Source of the DNA: Thermoflexia bacterium
Lineage (GTDB): Bacteria; Chloroflexota; Anaerolineae; B4-G1; SLSP01
Assembly (NCBI GenBank): GCA_030605705.1
Contig: JAUWHU010000170.1
Span: 1 to 9,870, forward strand
Direction: 5' to 3'
Length of the DNA: 9,870 nt
Part shown: piece by piece, positions 1 to 8,400 of the stretch
Numbering within the stretch: the stretch's first letter is position 1
How the letters are laid out: each line of letters starts with the position of its first letter
Made by a program: the position numbers and the translations under genes
The notes under the pieces: generated by a model
What the model was told of the DNA's origin: nothing
The model's database searches: none
The model's input: only the letters and a program-made list of their open reading frames with translations

Positions 1-1
1 C

Positions 2-709
2 AGCGAGATCGGGGAGACCAGCGCGCACGGCCTGTACGTGGAAAACAGCCGGGTGGTGGTGAGCGCGACGCTCTTCACCGATGCCGGGTCTTATTACGAC
101 GACTATTCCGCCTATTTTACCGGCGGGAGCAGCATCACCGTCACCGGTTGTGACTTTTCCAACTCTAGAAGCGCTTACGCGATGTGGGTAGAGGCGGACG
201 ACGTGCAGCGGGTGACGAATAACACCTTTAGCGGTGTTTATAGAACCAATATCATCCGGGTTGCCGGCGGTTCGGTGGCGGCCGGGGCCAGGCTGATTGA
301 TCAAGAGGGCTTTGGAAACTATGAGCTGATGGGCAACCTGAGTGTGCCGGCCGGGGTGACGCTGACGGTAGAACCGGGGGTAATGGTGCGGGGTTACGAA
401 AATAAAGGCCTGTACGTCTATGGTCACCTGGAAGCCCGAGGCGCCGCCAGCCAGACGATTACTTTTATAGAGAATGAAGCCCATCGCGGCTGGGATGGAT
501 TGGTCTTTAGGGGCGGCACGGGGGATTTGCGTCACGTAACGGTCAAGAACGGCTACGACTACAACGGCATCGAACCGGCCAACATCGCTGTGCAGGACGT
601 CGTCGCTGGGGAGGTGCGCATCGAAAACAGCGAGATCGGAGAGACCAGCGCGCACGGCTTGTACGTGGAGAACAGCCGGGTGGTGGTCAGCGAGACGTTG
701 TTCACCGAC
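2..709 (+). repeat. Intragenic direct repeat in the gene 1 beta-helix, period 627 bp (209 codons)
   Basis: Bases 2-82 and 629-709 encode nearly the same 27 residues (SEIGETSAHGLYVENSRVVV, then S-A/E-TLFTD). I count 8 base differences over 81 positions and only one amino-acid change (Ala to Glu). Weaker similarity continues to the ITVTG motif near bases 152 and 770. Copy A is cut by the window edge. The segment between the copies contains what looks like the module header (GNLSVPAGVTLTVEPGV, LYVYGHLEARG, GWDGLVFRGGTGDLRHVTVKNG). The repeat unit is therefore probably a whole beta-helix module of about 209 residues that has been duplicated at least once. Confidence 0.88.
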
Positions 710-3700
710 AACGGCGCCTCCGACTACGCTCTCTATGCCACCGGCGCCAGCTCGCTCATCACCGTCACCGGCTCTACCATCCGGGACAATGCCTGGCGTG
801 GCATCGGCGTCGCCAACGGCGCTCGCGCCACCGTGCGCTACTCTCACATCCACGACAACGGCGGCTATCAGGCATACCAGACCGGCAGCATGCCGCTGGA
901 CGTCCGCTACAACTGGTGGAGCCAGTCGCCGCCGGCCTCTGGCTTCTTCTACGGCAACGTCATCTACGACCCCTGGATCATCACCGGCACTTTTGCCAGC
1001 GGCTCCTTTGCTCTGGCCCAAGATTTATATGAACCCAACGACGACTTCGCCCAGGCTGCGCCGTTGGATGGCGTCAACACGACCATCGCGGCTTTCCTTG
1101 ACCCCCTGGGCGACGCCGACGTCTACCGGCTGGACGTGGGTGAAGGCAGCCACCTCCTGGCCATCGCCGACGCTGCCGGTACCCCGCTGGCCCTGCAAGT
1201 CAGTCTCTATGATGTGAACGAGACTCTGCTGGACACGGCCACCGGCTCTGCCGGCGGCGTGGTCACCGCCACGACTGCCATCTCCCCCGGCCTCTACTAC
1301 GTGCGCGTGGCCGGCAGCGGCAGCACCCCCATCAGCCACCGGCCCTACCGCCTCACGCTGCTCCAGGCCGACTCCCGTACTGACCTGGTGGCTCAGACGG
1401 TGGGCGAAAGCGGCCGCACCTACGACTTTGACGCCTCCGCCATCAACCTGAACCCCGGCGCCAGCACGACCCTCACCGCCACCGCTCCGCCCAGCCTGAC
1501 CGTGGAGGGCGGCTACTACCTGCGCGGCCGGTTGACCAACGGCCGTGATCAGGTGCTGGCCGATTCCCTCTCCACCTTCTTCCTCAGCGAGAGCAATCTG
1601 GCGCTCACGCTGCACACCGCTCAGGACGCCTATCAACCTGGTCAGGTCGTCACCGTCACCGGACAGGTACACAACACTGGCGACGCCGCCATCGGCCCCG
1701 AGACGCTCACCCTGGCCCAGGACGGCAGCGGCTTCTACACCGAGACCGTCAGCCTGCCAGCCCACAGCGTCCACGATTTTAGCGCGACCATGACCGCGCC
1801 GCAGGCCACCGGCCAGTTCACCCTCACCGGCCAGGTCAGCGACACTATCGTCGTCGCCGTCGTGCCCGTCGCCGATCCGGAGATAGACGTCATCCTCGAC
1901 GCGCCCGACGTCGTCCTCCCCGGTGATTTTGTGGCCGAACTGACGCTGGCGAACAACGGCCAGACGCCAGTGACCCTCAACGTGGACTTCCACGGCCAGC
2001 CCCACGCGCCGTCGCTCCAACCGGGCGACCTGGTCGTCTACTCCCGCACGCTGGCCTTTACCCAGACCATTGACCTGGTGGTGCAGATCACCGGCGCTGT
2101 GACCGAGACCGTGACCCAGACCGTCGGCTTCAGCGCCGCGCCCGGCCTCTCCCTCAGCCCCGATGACCCGCAGCACGAAGGGGACGTGGAGCTCCCCTAC
2201 ACGCTGGTCAACTCCGGCACGGTGGACCTGGTGGCGCAGGTCACCTTTGACCTGTCCGAGGCCGAGCCTTTCAGAATGCAGATTTCTGAGCTTAGCGGAT
2301 CAATGCAGCCCACAATCCTGCGCAGTGACCTGCCAACCTTACAGAAAGAAGGCATCGCCTGGCTATCGCCGCAGCAGGCAACCCAGAACGGCGCCACAGT
2401 CACCCGTACTCACACCCTGCCCGCCGGCGACACTGTCACCGACACGTTAGTCGTCAGCCTGACGCGAGGACTGCGTCCCGTGGCTGCCACGCTGCGGGTG
2501 GACGAAGCGCACAACCCCGGCCTCTTTAGCCACAGCGTCGCCGACGCCTGGGAGGAGACCGAGGGTCTCACGCTGACCGTGCGGGCCGACAACGATCTGC
2601 GTCTGGCGGCCGGCAGTGCGCCCACCGTCACCGTCGTCATCACCAATGTCGGCTGGAATGCCTTCACCGGCACGCTGCGGACCGTGGGCCAGCGGGAGGA
2701 GATCTTTTCCATCCTGGAGCAGGATATCCACGTACCGCTCGAGAACGCCCGCACCTACACTACCACGGTGGACACCTCCGACCTCAGCCCCGGCCCCTAC
2801 ACCGTCACCCTCCAGATCTGGGCTGAGAACGGTACCCTGGTGAACAGCACGGCCATCACCGGCGCCGTCCCCGCCCCCGACTTCGTGGTGACGCAACTGC
2901 CCACCCTCACGACGCTGCTCAGCGACCAGGTGGTCACGCTCACCTTTGGCGTGGAGAACCGGGGGGAGGCGCCTGACTTGGCCTCCTTCCACTTTACGCT
3001 GGGCGACCTCAAGGACGAGACGCAGAAACAATGGGTGACGGCAGGGGAGACACGCTATTTTTCCTTTACCACCTACCTGCCGCTGGATATGCCCACGATG
3101 GATATCCTGGCAAGCTATAGCGTCACCTCGACGCTTGACCCCACCGGGGACGCGGGGCAGAGGCTCTTCCATATCGAAGGTATCTCCCTCACCGTGGCGG
3201 CCAGCACCGACCAGCCCACCTACGTCGAGGGCGACCCGGCCACCGTCACTTTGTCCCTCACCAACGCCGGCGCGCGGGACACTGACGATTTGACGGCGTT
3301 GCTGGCCTTTAACGGTATCACTCAGACCCAGGTCTTTAGCCTGACCCCCGGCGCGCACATCGCCCTCACCTTCCCCTACACCGCCACCTTCCGAGGCGAC
3401 CGCAAGATCTTCTACGGCCTCTACGGTTCGCAGAATGACCGGGGTGCTTATCTTAACACGCTCTATCTTTACCAGCGCAACCTGGGGGCCACGCTGATGC
3501 TGGACAAAGAGGTCTACCTGCCCGGTGAAACGGCGTCCGCCACGTTGGTGACGACGCTCACGCAGGGCGCGTTGACCGCCTACGTCTTTGGCGAGACCTA
3601 CACGTTGACCATCGGCAGCGACGCTGGCCTCACGTTCGTCGTGCCGGCTGCTACAGAACGAGGCTCCCATGCCCTCTACTACGTCGTCCACGGTTCCGAC

Positions 3701-5083
3701 ACTGAGGCCGACGGCCGGGAGCAGGCGACCTGGTTCGACGTCGCCGCCCCCTGGGTGCGAGTGATCGAATCCCACCTGGGCGCGGGACCCTACGAGCCTG
3801 GCGATGTGGTCAGCGACACGCTGACCGTAGCGGCGGATGCGGCTCAGGACACCGAAATCCGCGCCTGGCTCCTCTACCCCGACGGCCGCGAGGGGCAGGA
3901 ATACCACCAGACAGTACACCTGGCGGCCTCCCTGAACAACCAGGTAGTCATCACCGCCGTCATCACCGACACGCAGATGGGGCTGCACCAACTGCTATAC
4001 CGGCTGGCTCCGCCCATCTCCGGACAGCTGGCTCAGGCCGCCCAGGAGGCTAGCGCGTCCCAGGCCGACGGCAGCGAGGGCTTTGATATCGGCCCGGCCG
4101 GGCTGGACCGGGTGACCACTGACGCGGAAGAGTATGCTAACGTCACTGACCCGGTGCAGGCTCAACTGGACATCTACAGTGAGGAGGGCGGCCCGGCACA
4201 GGTGGTCATCACCCTGGACGATGGCCCTGTCACGACCCAACCGGTGAGCCTGAACGCCGGTTACCAGACGTTGAGTGTGATGCTGGACGGGCCTGTTCCG
4301 GCCGGCTCCCGGATGCTGACCGCCACGCTGTTGATGGACGGTTACTGGGCCGCTCGCCAGACTGGTTTCGACTACGGCGCCTCCCTGCCCGACCTGCGTC
4401 CCAGTGTGCCTGTGGTAGCCTCCGGTGGCCAGCTCACCCGCGCGGTGTTGGCGCTGGTGAGCAACGAGGGAGAAGGTATGGCAAGCGCAACCACCGCTCG
4501 CTTCTACGACGGTGCTCTCTTGATCAACACAGCAGCCGTGCCCGCTCTCGCGGCCGGAGAACAGGCGGTCGTCTCTGTAGTTTGGGACATCCAGGGTGAG
4601 GGCGGCGATCATACGCTGCACGTCACTGTGGACGAGGCCGGTGTGATCACTGAGTTCGACGAGCTCAACAACACGGCTAAGGCGGATGTTACGCTGCCGA
4701 GGTTGGATTCTAGCCTGGCGGTGGCGCCGGGGAGTATCCAGGCCGGGGAAGTGGCGACACTCACGACCTGGTTGGAGAACCTGCAAGGAACGGCCCCTTT
4801 GCCGGTGACGGCTACGGTGGAGATTCGCTCACCGCTGGGCACGGTTGTTTACAATCGCACCTGGACGCTGACCCTGGGCGGCGGGGAGGAGCAGTGGTTG
4901 AGCGACGTGTGGCAGAGCAGCGCGGACGCCGAACCGGGGGTCTACGCGGTGGTGCAGGAGACCGAGGATGCTTATGGCGAGCAGCAGATACAGGCTGCCA
5001 GTTTCAGCGTCGGGGCTGTGCCCGCCGGGCCTGTGGAGTACCTGGTTTACCTGCCGCTGGTGTTCAGGAACTACGCGCCGTAA
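2..5083 (+). CDS. Large secreted multidomain protein: beta-helix, PPC domain, Ig-like/CARDB array, YLPLV-type C-terminal tail (5' partial)
   Basis: The frame is open from the left edge to TAA at 5081-5083, giving 1,693 visible residues; the true start and any signal peptide lie upstream. GTG at 38 is not the start, because the codons before it (SEIGETSAHGLY) recur inside the protein. Visible domains in order: right-handed parallel beta-helix (residues 1 to about 336, ending in a YNWW...YDPWI closing coil); PPC-type domain (about 341-454, with YEPNDD, DADVYRLDV and GLYYVRVAG); about ten Ig-like modules repeating a PGxxVTxTxxVxNxG pattern, starting near bases 1601, 1877, 2144, 2564, 2876, 3179, 3488, 3752 and 4100; a CARDB domain (about 1463-1567, with FYDG, GDHTLHVTVD and FDELNNTA); one more Ig-like module; and the tail YLVYLPLVFRNYAP. 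I find one cysteine in the whole visible protein. No catalytic residues are evident. A surface or matrix adhesin-like role is inferred from architecture only. Confidence 0.93.
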   Translation, partial: SEIGETSAHGLYVENSRVVVSATLFTDAGSYYDDYSAYFTGGSSITVTGCDFSNSRSAYAMWVEADDVQRVTNNTFSGVYRTNIIRVAGGSVAAGARLIDQEGFGNYELMGNLSVPAGVTLTVEPGVMVRGYENKGLYVYGHLEARGAASQTITFIENEAHRGWDGLVFRGGTGDLRHVTVKNGYDYNGIEPANIAVQDVVAGEVRIENSEIGETSAHGLYVENSRVVVSETLFTDNGASDYALYATGASSLITVTGSTIRDNAWRGIGVANGARATVRYSHIHDNGGYQAYQTGSMPLDVRYNWWSQSPPASGFFYGNVIYDPWIITGTFASGSFALAQDLYEPNDDFAQAAPLDGVNTTIAAFLDPLGDADVYRLDVGEGSHLLAIADAAGTPLALQVSLYDVNETLLDTATGSAGGVVTATTAISPGLYYVRVAGSGSTPISHRPYRLTLLQADSRTDLVAQTVGESGRTYDFDASAINLNPGASTTLTATAPPSLTVEGGYYLRGRLTNGRDQVLADSLSTFFLSESNLALTLHTAQDAYQPGQVVTVTGQVHNTGDAAIGPETLTLAQDGSGFYTETVSLPAHSVHDFSATMTAPQATGQFTLTGQVSDTIVVAVVPVADPEIDVILDAPDVVLPGDFVAELTLANNGQTPVTLNVDFHGQPHAPSLQPGDLVVYSRTLAFTQTIDLVVQITGAVTETVTQTVGFSAAPGLSLSPDDPQHEGDVELPYTLVNSGTVDLVAQVTFDLSEAEPFRMQISELSGSMQPTILRSDLPTLQKEGIAWLSPQQATQNGATVTRTHTLPAGDTVTDTLVVSLTRGLRPVAATLRVDEAHNPGLFSHSVADAWEETEGLTLTVRADNDLRLAAGSAPTVTVVITNVGWNAFTGTLRTVGQREEIFSILEQDIHVPLENARTYTTTVDTSDLSPGPYTVTLQIWAENGTLVNSTAITGAVPAPDFVVTQLPTLTTLLSDQVVTLTFGVENRGEAPDLASFHFTLGDLKDETQKQWVTAGETRYFSFTTYLPLDMPTMDILASYSVTSTLDPTGDAGQRLFHIEGISLTVAASTDQPTYVEGDPATVTLSLTNAGARDTDDLTALLAFNGITQTQVFSLTPGAHIALTFPYTATFRGDRKIFYGLYGSQNDRGAYLNTLYLYQRNLGATLMLDKEVYLPGETASATLVTTLTQGALTAYVFGETYTLTIGSDAGLTFVVPAATERGSHALYYVVHGSDTEADGREQATWFDVAAPWVRVIESHLGAGPYEPGDVVSDTLTVAADAAQDTEIRAWLLYPDGREGQEYHQTVHLAASLNNQVVITAVITDTQMGLHQLLYRLAPPISGQLAQAAQEASASQADGSEGFDIGPAGLDRVTTDAEEYANVTDPVQAQLDIYSEEGGPAQVVITLDDGPVTTQPVSLNAGYQTLSVMLDGPVPAGSRMLTATLLMDGYWAARQTGFDYGASLPDLRPSVPVVASGGQLTRAVLALVSNEGEGMASATTARFYDGALLINTAAVPALAAGEQAVVSVVWDIQGEGGDHTLHVTVDEAGVITEFDELNNTAKADVTLPRLDSSLAVAPGSIQAGEVATLTTWLENLQGTAPLPVTATVEIRSPLGTVVYNRTWTLTLGGGEEQWLSDVWQSSADAEPGVYAVVQETEDAYGEQQIQAASFSVGAVPAGPVEYLVYLPLVFRNYAP
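5039..5080 (+). other. C-terminal tail YLVYLPLVFRNYAP of gene 1, candidate sorting or anchoring signal
   Basis: The last 14 residues follow the final Ig-like module after a Gly/Pro-rich linker (GAVPAGPVE). They form a short aromatic and aliphatic stretch, then an Arg-Asn-Tyr end. This is too short for a transmembrane helix, has no LPXTG motif, and does not resemble PEP-CTERM. From memory, tails of the form YLPLVxxN(Y/W) end many otherwise unrelated secreted proteins of Chloroflexota. That makes a common processing or surface-attachment signal plausible, but its function is inference. Confidence 0.6.
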
Positions 5084-5105
5084 CCTTCCATCCCTCTACA
5101 CGGCG

Positions 5106-5136
5106 AGACCTCCGAGGGTCCGAACCTCGGAGGTCT
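5106..5136. repeat. Perfect 12-bp inverted repeat (AGACCTCCGAGG / CCTCGGAGGTCT) with 7-base loop
   Basis: The arms at 5106-5117 and 5125-5136 are exact reverse complements, 8 of 12 pairs being G-C, around the loop GTCCGAA. The element starts 23 bases after the gene 1 stop codon. It is followed by AAATACCAG instead of a T-run, so it is not a textbook intrinsic terminator. It could stall polymerase, stabilise the 3' end of the mRNA, or be one copy of a dispersed palindromic (REP-like) repeat. I recall similar palindromes between genes of Chloroflexota, but cannot verify that here. Confidence 0.85.
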
Positions 5137-5144
5137 AAATACCA

Positions 5145-5216
5145 GCTTTGGGGAACCACTGAGGATTCCCCCTACATTTCGCTTCGGGAAACCACTGAGG
5201 GTTCCCCCTACGTCTT
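5145..5216. repeat. Two tandem 36-bp units, each a hairpin with ACTGA loop
   Basis: Unit 1 begins at 5145 and unit 2 at 5181. Their first 31 bases match at 28 positions. In unit 1, GGGGAA (5150-5155) pairs with TTCCCC (5166-5171) and CC pairs with GG, leaving one bulged A. In unit 2, GGGAA (5186-5190) pairs with TTCCC (5202-5206) and CC pairs with GG, leaving one A-G mismatch. Both enclose the loop ACTGA. Unit 2 is followed by TACGTCTTTTC, a weak T-rich stretch that could allow terminator activity, although the stem is imperfect. Confidence 0.75.
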
Positions 5217-5222
5217 TTCGCT

Positions 5223-5334
5223 CATTTGCCATTCGTCATTTGCCATTCGCCATTCGCCATTTGCCATTTGCCATTCGCCATTTGCCATTTGCCATTTGCC
5301 ATTTGCCATTTGCCATTTGCCATTTGCCATTTGT
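5223..5334. repeat. Heptanucleotide tandem repeat (CATTYGC)16
   Basis: Sixteen uninterrupted 7-base units cover 112 bases. Units 1, 3, 6, 7 and 9-15 are CATTTGC; units 4, 5 and 8 are CATTCGC; unit 2 is CATTCGT; unit 16 is CATTTGT. Variants are confined to the half nearest gene 1, while seven identical units lie nearest gene 2, which suggests more recent expansion at that end. The array stops four bases before the AGGAGG of gene 2. Arrays of this kind gain and lose units by slippage, so copy number probably varies between strains. They resemble in form the heptamer STRR repeats known from cyanobacteria, though the unit here is different. Confidence 0.93.
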
Positions 5335-5337
5335 AAC

Positions 5338-5343
5338 AGGAGG
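5338..5343 (+). promoter_or_regulatory. Ribosome binding site of gene 2 (AGGAGG)
   Basis: AGGAGG matches the core Shine-Dalgarno sequence and is followed by 6 bases (ATTGAA) before ATG at 5350. This spacing decides the start, even though the same frame is open upstream through the whole intergenic region as far as the stop codon at 4711-4713. Confidence 0.88.
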
Positions 5344-5349
5344 ATTGAA

Positions 5350-5466
5350 ATGAACACGAAGAAACTGCAACACATCTCGTTGGCCCTGACCCTGAGTCTG
5401 CTGGCTCTGGCCGGGGTACTGGCTTTACTCGGCGCGGGGAATGGTGGGCCTGCGATAGTGCAAGCT
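5350..5466 (+). other. Signal peptide of gene 2
   Basis: The 39 residues begin MNTKKLQH (positive n-region), continue with a long Leu/Ala hydrophobic stretch from Ile9 to about Ala29, and end in GGPAIVQA before ETLP. Small residues at -1 (Ala39) and -3 (Val37) fit type I signal peptidase. There is no lipobox cysteine and no twin-arginine pair, so Sec export and release into the outer space or cell wall is expected. Confidence 0.85.
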
Positions 5467-8400
5467 GAAACCTTGCCCGCTCTGCCGGCCGCGCACCTCG
5501 CCGCCGATGATGGCGGTTGGACACACAGCGGTACCCGGGACGAGTGGGAGTGGGGTGTCCCCAGTTACAACAGCGGGCACGGCGAACCCCTCCAGTGCGC
5601 GCCCGGTTCCATCGAGGGTTGCTGGGTCACCGACCTAAACAACACTTATAACGCAAATTCCAATCAGAATTTGACCTCGGTGGTCATCACCCTGCCGGTC
5701 ACGGCTACCGCCCCCATCTCGGTGACGTGGTACCAGGCCTGGTATATGGAAAGTTCTTCTTACGACCACGCCAAGTCCGAATACCGTTGCAACGGCGGCG
5801 TGTGGACGCAGATGTGGGGCCATAGCGGCGGCTTGACCTATCAGAATTGGCAGCAGGTACCAGGTGGGCCTTACGGCATCGCTTGTGTACCAACCGATAC
5901 TCTCCAATTACGTTTCCTCCTGGATAGCGATGGCTCGGCGCAATATGCGGGCTATTACGTGGATGATGTGCGTGTCTTCGACGCCGCCGGTCACGACCTC
6001 TATGCGGAGGACTTTGAGCCGACGCCAGCTCCGGACCTGCACATCACCAAACAGGCGGATCCGCGCAGCGGAGGATTAGGTGGTATCGTGACCTACACCC
6101 TCGCCGTCTCTAACACCGGCAATCTCGCTGCGGCCGGCACCCTCCTGACCGATACTCTGGACGCCTACCAGCGACCTCAAGGTGTGGCGTCCAGTCTGGG
6201 CAGTTGCACCATCGTTGATTCGGGCTGGGGCGGTGTGGTCACTTGTACGCTCGGTGACCTGGGTATCGGGGCCACGGCACACGTTACTCTGACCGCCCAA
6301 GTCACGGAGACAATCCCCCCCCCGCAGCAAATCACCAATACGGCTGAGGTGTTTGGCGGCGGGGAATACGCCTCTACGCAGATCTCGTTATGGCCCGACC
6401 TGCAAATCACCAAACAGGCGAACCGGCAAGCCGTGGGGCCGGGAGGAACGGTCACGTACACCCTGCATATTAACAATGCTGGGAGTCTGGCCGCTGCCAA
6501 CACCATCCTGACCGATACGTTGGACGTTTACCAACAGCCGCAGAGTGTTGCAACGAACTTTGGTAGTTGCGCCATCGCCGATCCGAACTGGGGCGGTGTG
6601 GTCACTTGCACGCTCGGCGAACTGGGCATCGGGGAGAGCGCTCAGATCACGTTCACTGCTCAGACCACCAGCACAGAGCCTCTTCAGGGTTTCCAACAGA
6701 TCACCAATACGGCTGAGGTGGTCGGTGGCGGGGACTCCGCCTCGGCGCAGACTGCTTTATGGTTGCAGACCGGCCGGGTACGTATGGTGGAAGGTGTGGA
6801 CATTACCCCTTACGATACCATCCAGGAAGCGATTGACGCCGCTTCTGGCATGGATAGCGAGGTATGGACCTCCGGCACTTTCGCGGGCATCAACCAATAC
6901 GGCGGCCATGACCAAATGGTCTACATCAGCAAGACCCTCACCCTGCGCGGCGGTTACAACGCCGATTTTTCCGTCCGGGATCCCGATATCTACACCACGA
7001 CGCTGAATGCACAAGACAACGGGCGGGTCATCTACATCACCGGCTCCGGCATCACTGTCACTGTTGAAGGTCTGGAAATTACCAATGGGGAAATCACTTA
7101 CAGCGGTGGTGACGGTGCCGGCATCTATGTGCGTTACGCAACTGCGATTATTAGCGGATGCCATGTCCACAACAACGCCATCCAGCATAATTACGCCTAT
7201 TATGATTGCGGAGCCGGGATTGACCTTTCCTATGCGCATAACTCGATTGTTCGTGATAACTACATTTACCAAAACGGTAACACCAATACGCTTGTGCGCG
7301 GGGGAGGTATCGCTACTGACTACTGCAACCATTGCCAGATTGTGGGAAACATAATTCACGATAACCTTGGGCACTGGGGTGGGGGCATACTTGTGGGCAA
7401 TACTTCTTCGATGACCATTCAAGATAATGACATCTACAACAATATAGCTGACCGCCCTGGCAGTTCAAATGAAACGGGGGGTGGGATATACACAGGCTCC
7501 GATGTAGACCATATAATCCTGGTAGACAACCGCATTTACAACAACAACGCCGGACAGGGAACAGGCGGCGGCGTTGCTCTGGTTTGCGATTACAATGGCA
7601 AGATTGAGTTCACAGGGAACACCATCCATAACAACACTGCGGCTAAGGGTGGCGGGATGTATGTTTACCCGTGGACTGGCGGGACTGCGTACATTTCGGG
7701 GAACACGCTGTACGAAAATACGGCTTCAGGAGGAGGCGCCGGACTTTTCTTCAAAGCCTCTGGCGGTTCTTCAACTTTGTACGCCAATGAGATTTTTTCA
7801 AATACTTCCCCATCCTCTGGCGGTGGAATAAGGATCTATGATGATGTGACCCTCATCGCCAACCGCATCTACAGCAACACCGGCAATTACGGCGGGGGAA
7901 TCAACGTGTCTGACGCAACCGGCGTGACCTTTATCAACAATGTCATAGTGGGCAATCACGCCATCAGTGGACAGGGCGGCGGCATTGCCGCGAGTAATAG
8001 CGCCGTGGATCTGCGGCATACCACCCTGGCCCGCAATACGGGTAACAACGCCGTCTATGCCTACAATGGCAGCACGCTGTTCTTTACTAACACCCTCGTC
8101 TATAGCCACAGCGTGGGCGTTGAAACGGAGAGCGGCGACCCTGCTGCTGTTACGATGACGCTCACCCTGTGGGACGCTGTGCCAGTACAGGCTGTGGGAT
8201 TGGTCAACACGTTGGGCGACATCACCGGCACTGTGGCTTTCGATCCCGATGGCTATCACCTGACGGCCGCCTCGGACGCCATTGACCAGGGCGTGGACGC
8301 GGGCATAACCGATGACATTGACGGTCAGATTCGCCCGATGGGAGATTACCCCGATCTGGGCGCGGATGAATTCCCCGTCTCTGCAGACCTGGCGCTGCAC

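Larger units (their letters stand above)
5084..5349. other. Intergenic region between the two large genes, filled with short repeats
   Basis: These 266 bases hold four elements in order: a perfect inverted repeat (5106-5136), a two-copy 36-bp tandem repeat with hairpin potential (5145-5216), a 16-unit heptamer array (5223-5334), and the gene 2 ribosome binding site (5338-5343). No convincing -35/-10 pair is visible. TAAATA at 5136-5141 resembles a -10 box but has no partner. No hairpin with a clean T-run was found, so where transcription of gene 1 ends and that of gene 2 begins cannot be stated. Confidence 0.85.

Noticed and set aside
38..40. GTG as the start codon of gene 1
   Set aside because: The codons from base 2 to 37 encode SEIGETSAHGLY, which recurs in frame at 629-664. 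Coding therefore already runs before 38, and the gene simply enters the window open.
2..1010. Pectate lyase, NosD or another enzyme function for the gene 1 beta-helix
   Set aside because: The fold is shared by many enzymes, but no catalytic motif of those families is visible, so only the fold is named.
1025..2176. 383-codon open frame on the minus strand
   Set aside because: It is antisense to the PPC and first Ig-like modules and has no recognisable domain or ribosome binding site. The + strand frame has clear domains here.
2447..3991. 514-codon open frame on the minus strand
   Set aside because: It lies wholly antisense to the Ig-like array of gene 1. Its translation is a low-complexity mix of Gly, Val, Arg and Asp with no domain, as expected opposite GC-rich Thr/Val/Asp codons.
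5106..5136. Classical rho-independent terminator after gene 1
   Set aside because: The stem is strong, but the following bases are AAATACCAG with no T-run, so only an inverted repeat is claimed.
5223..5334. CRISPR array
   Set aside because: The units are seven bases long and directly abutting, with no spacers.
4714..5349. Upstream extension of gene 2 in the same frame
   Set aside because: The frame is open back to a TAG at 4711-4713, across the end of gene 1 and the heptamer array. The AGGAGG six bases before ATG 5350, and the signal peptide beginning exactly there, settle the start.
5222..5524. 100-codon minus-strand frame ending in KWQMANG repeats
   Set aside because: A 7-base repeat read in triplets always gives a 7-residue repeat, and this heptamer happens to contain no stop. 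The frame also runs antisense to the gene 2 signal peptide.
6757..7422. 221-codon open frame on the minus strand
   Set aside because: It is antisense to the start of the gene 2 beta-helix, whose + strand product has regular coils and a typical opening motif. The antisense product shows no domain.
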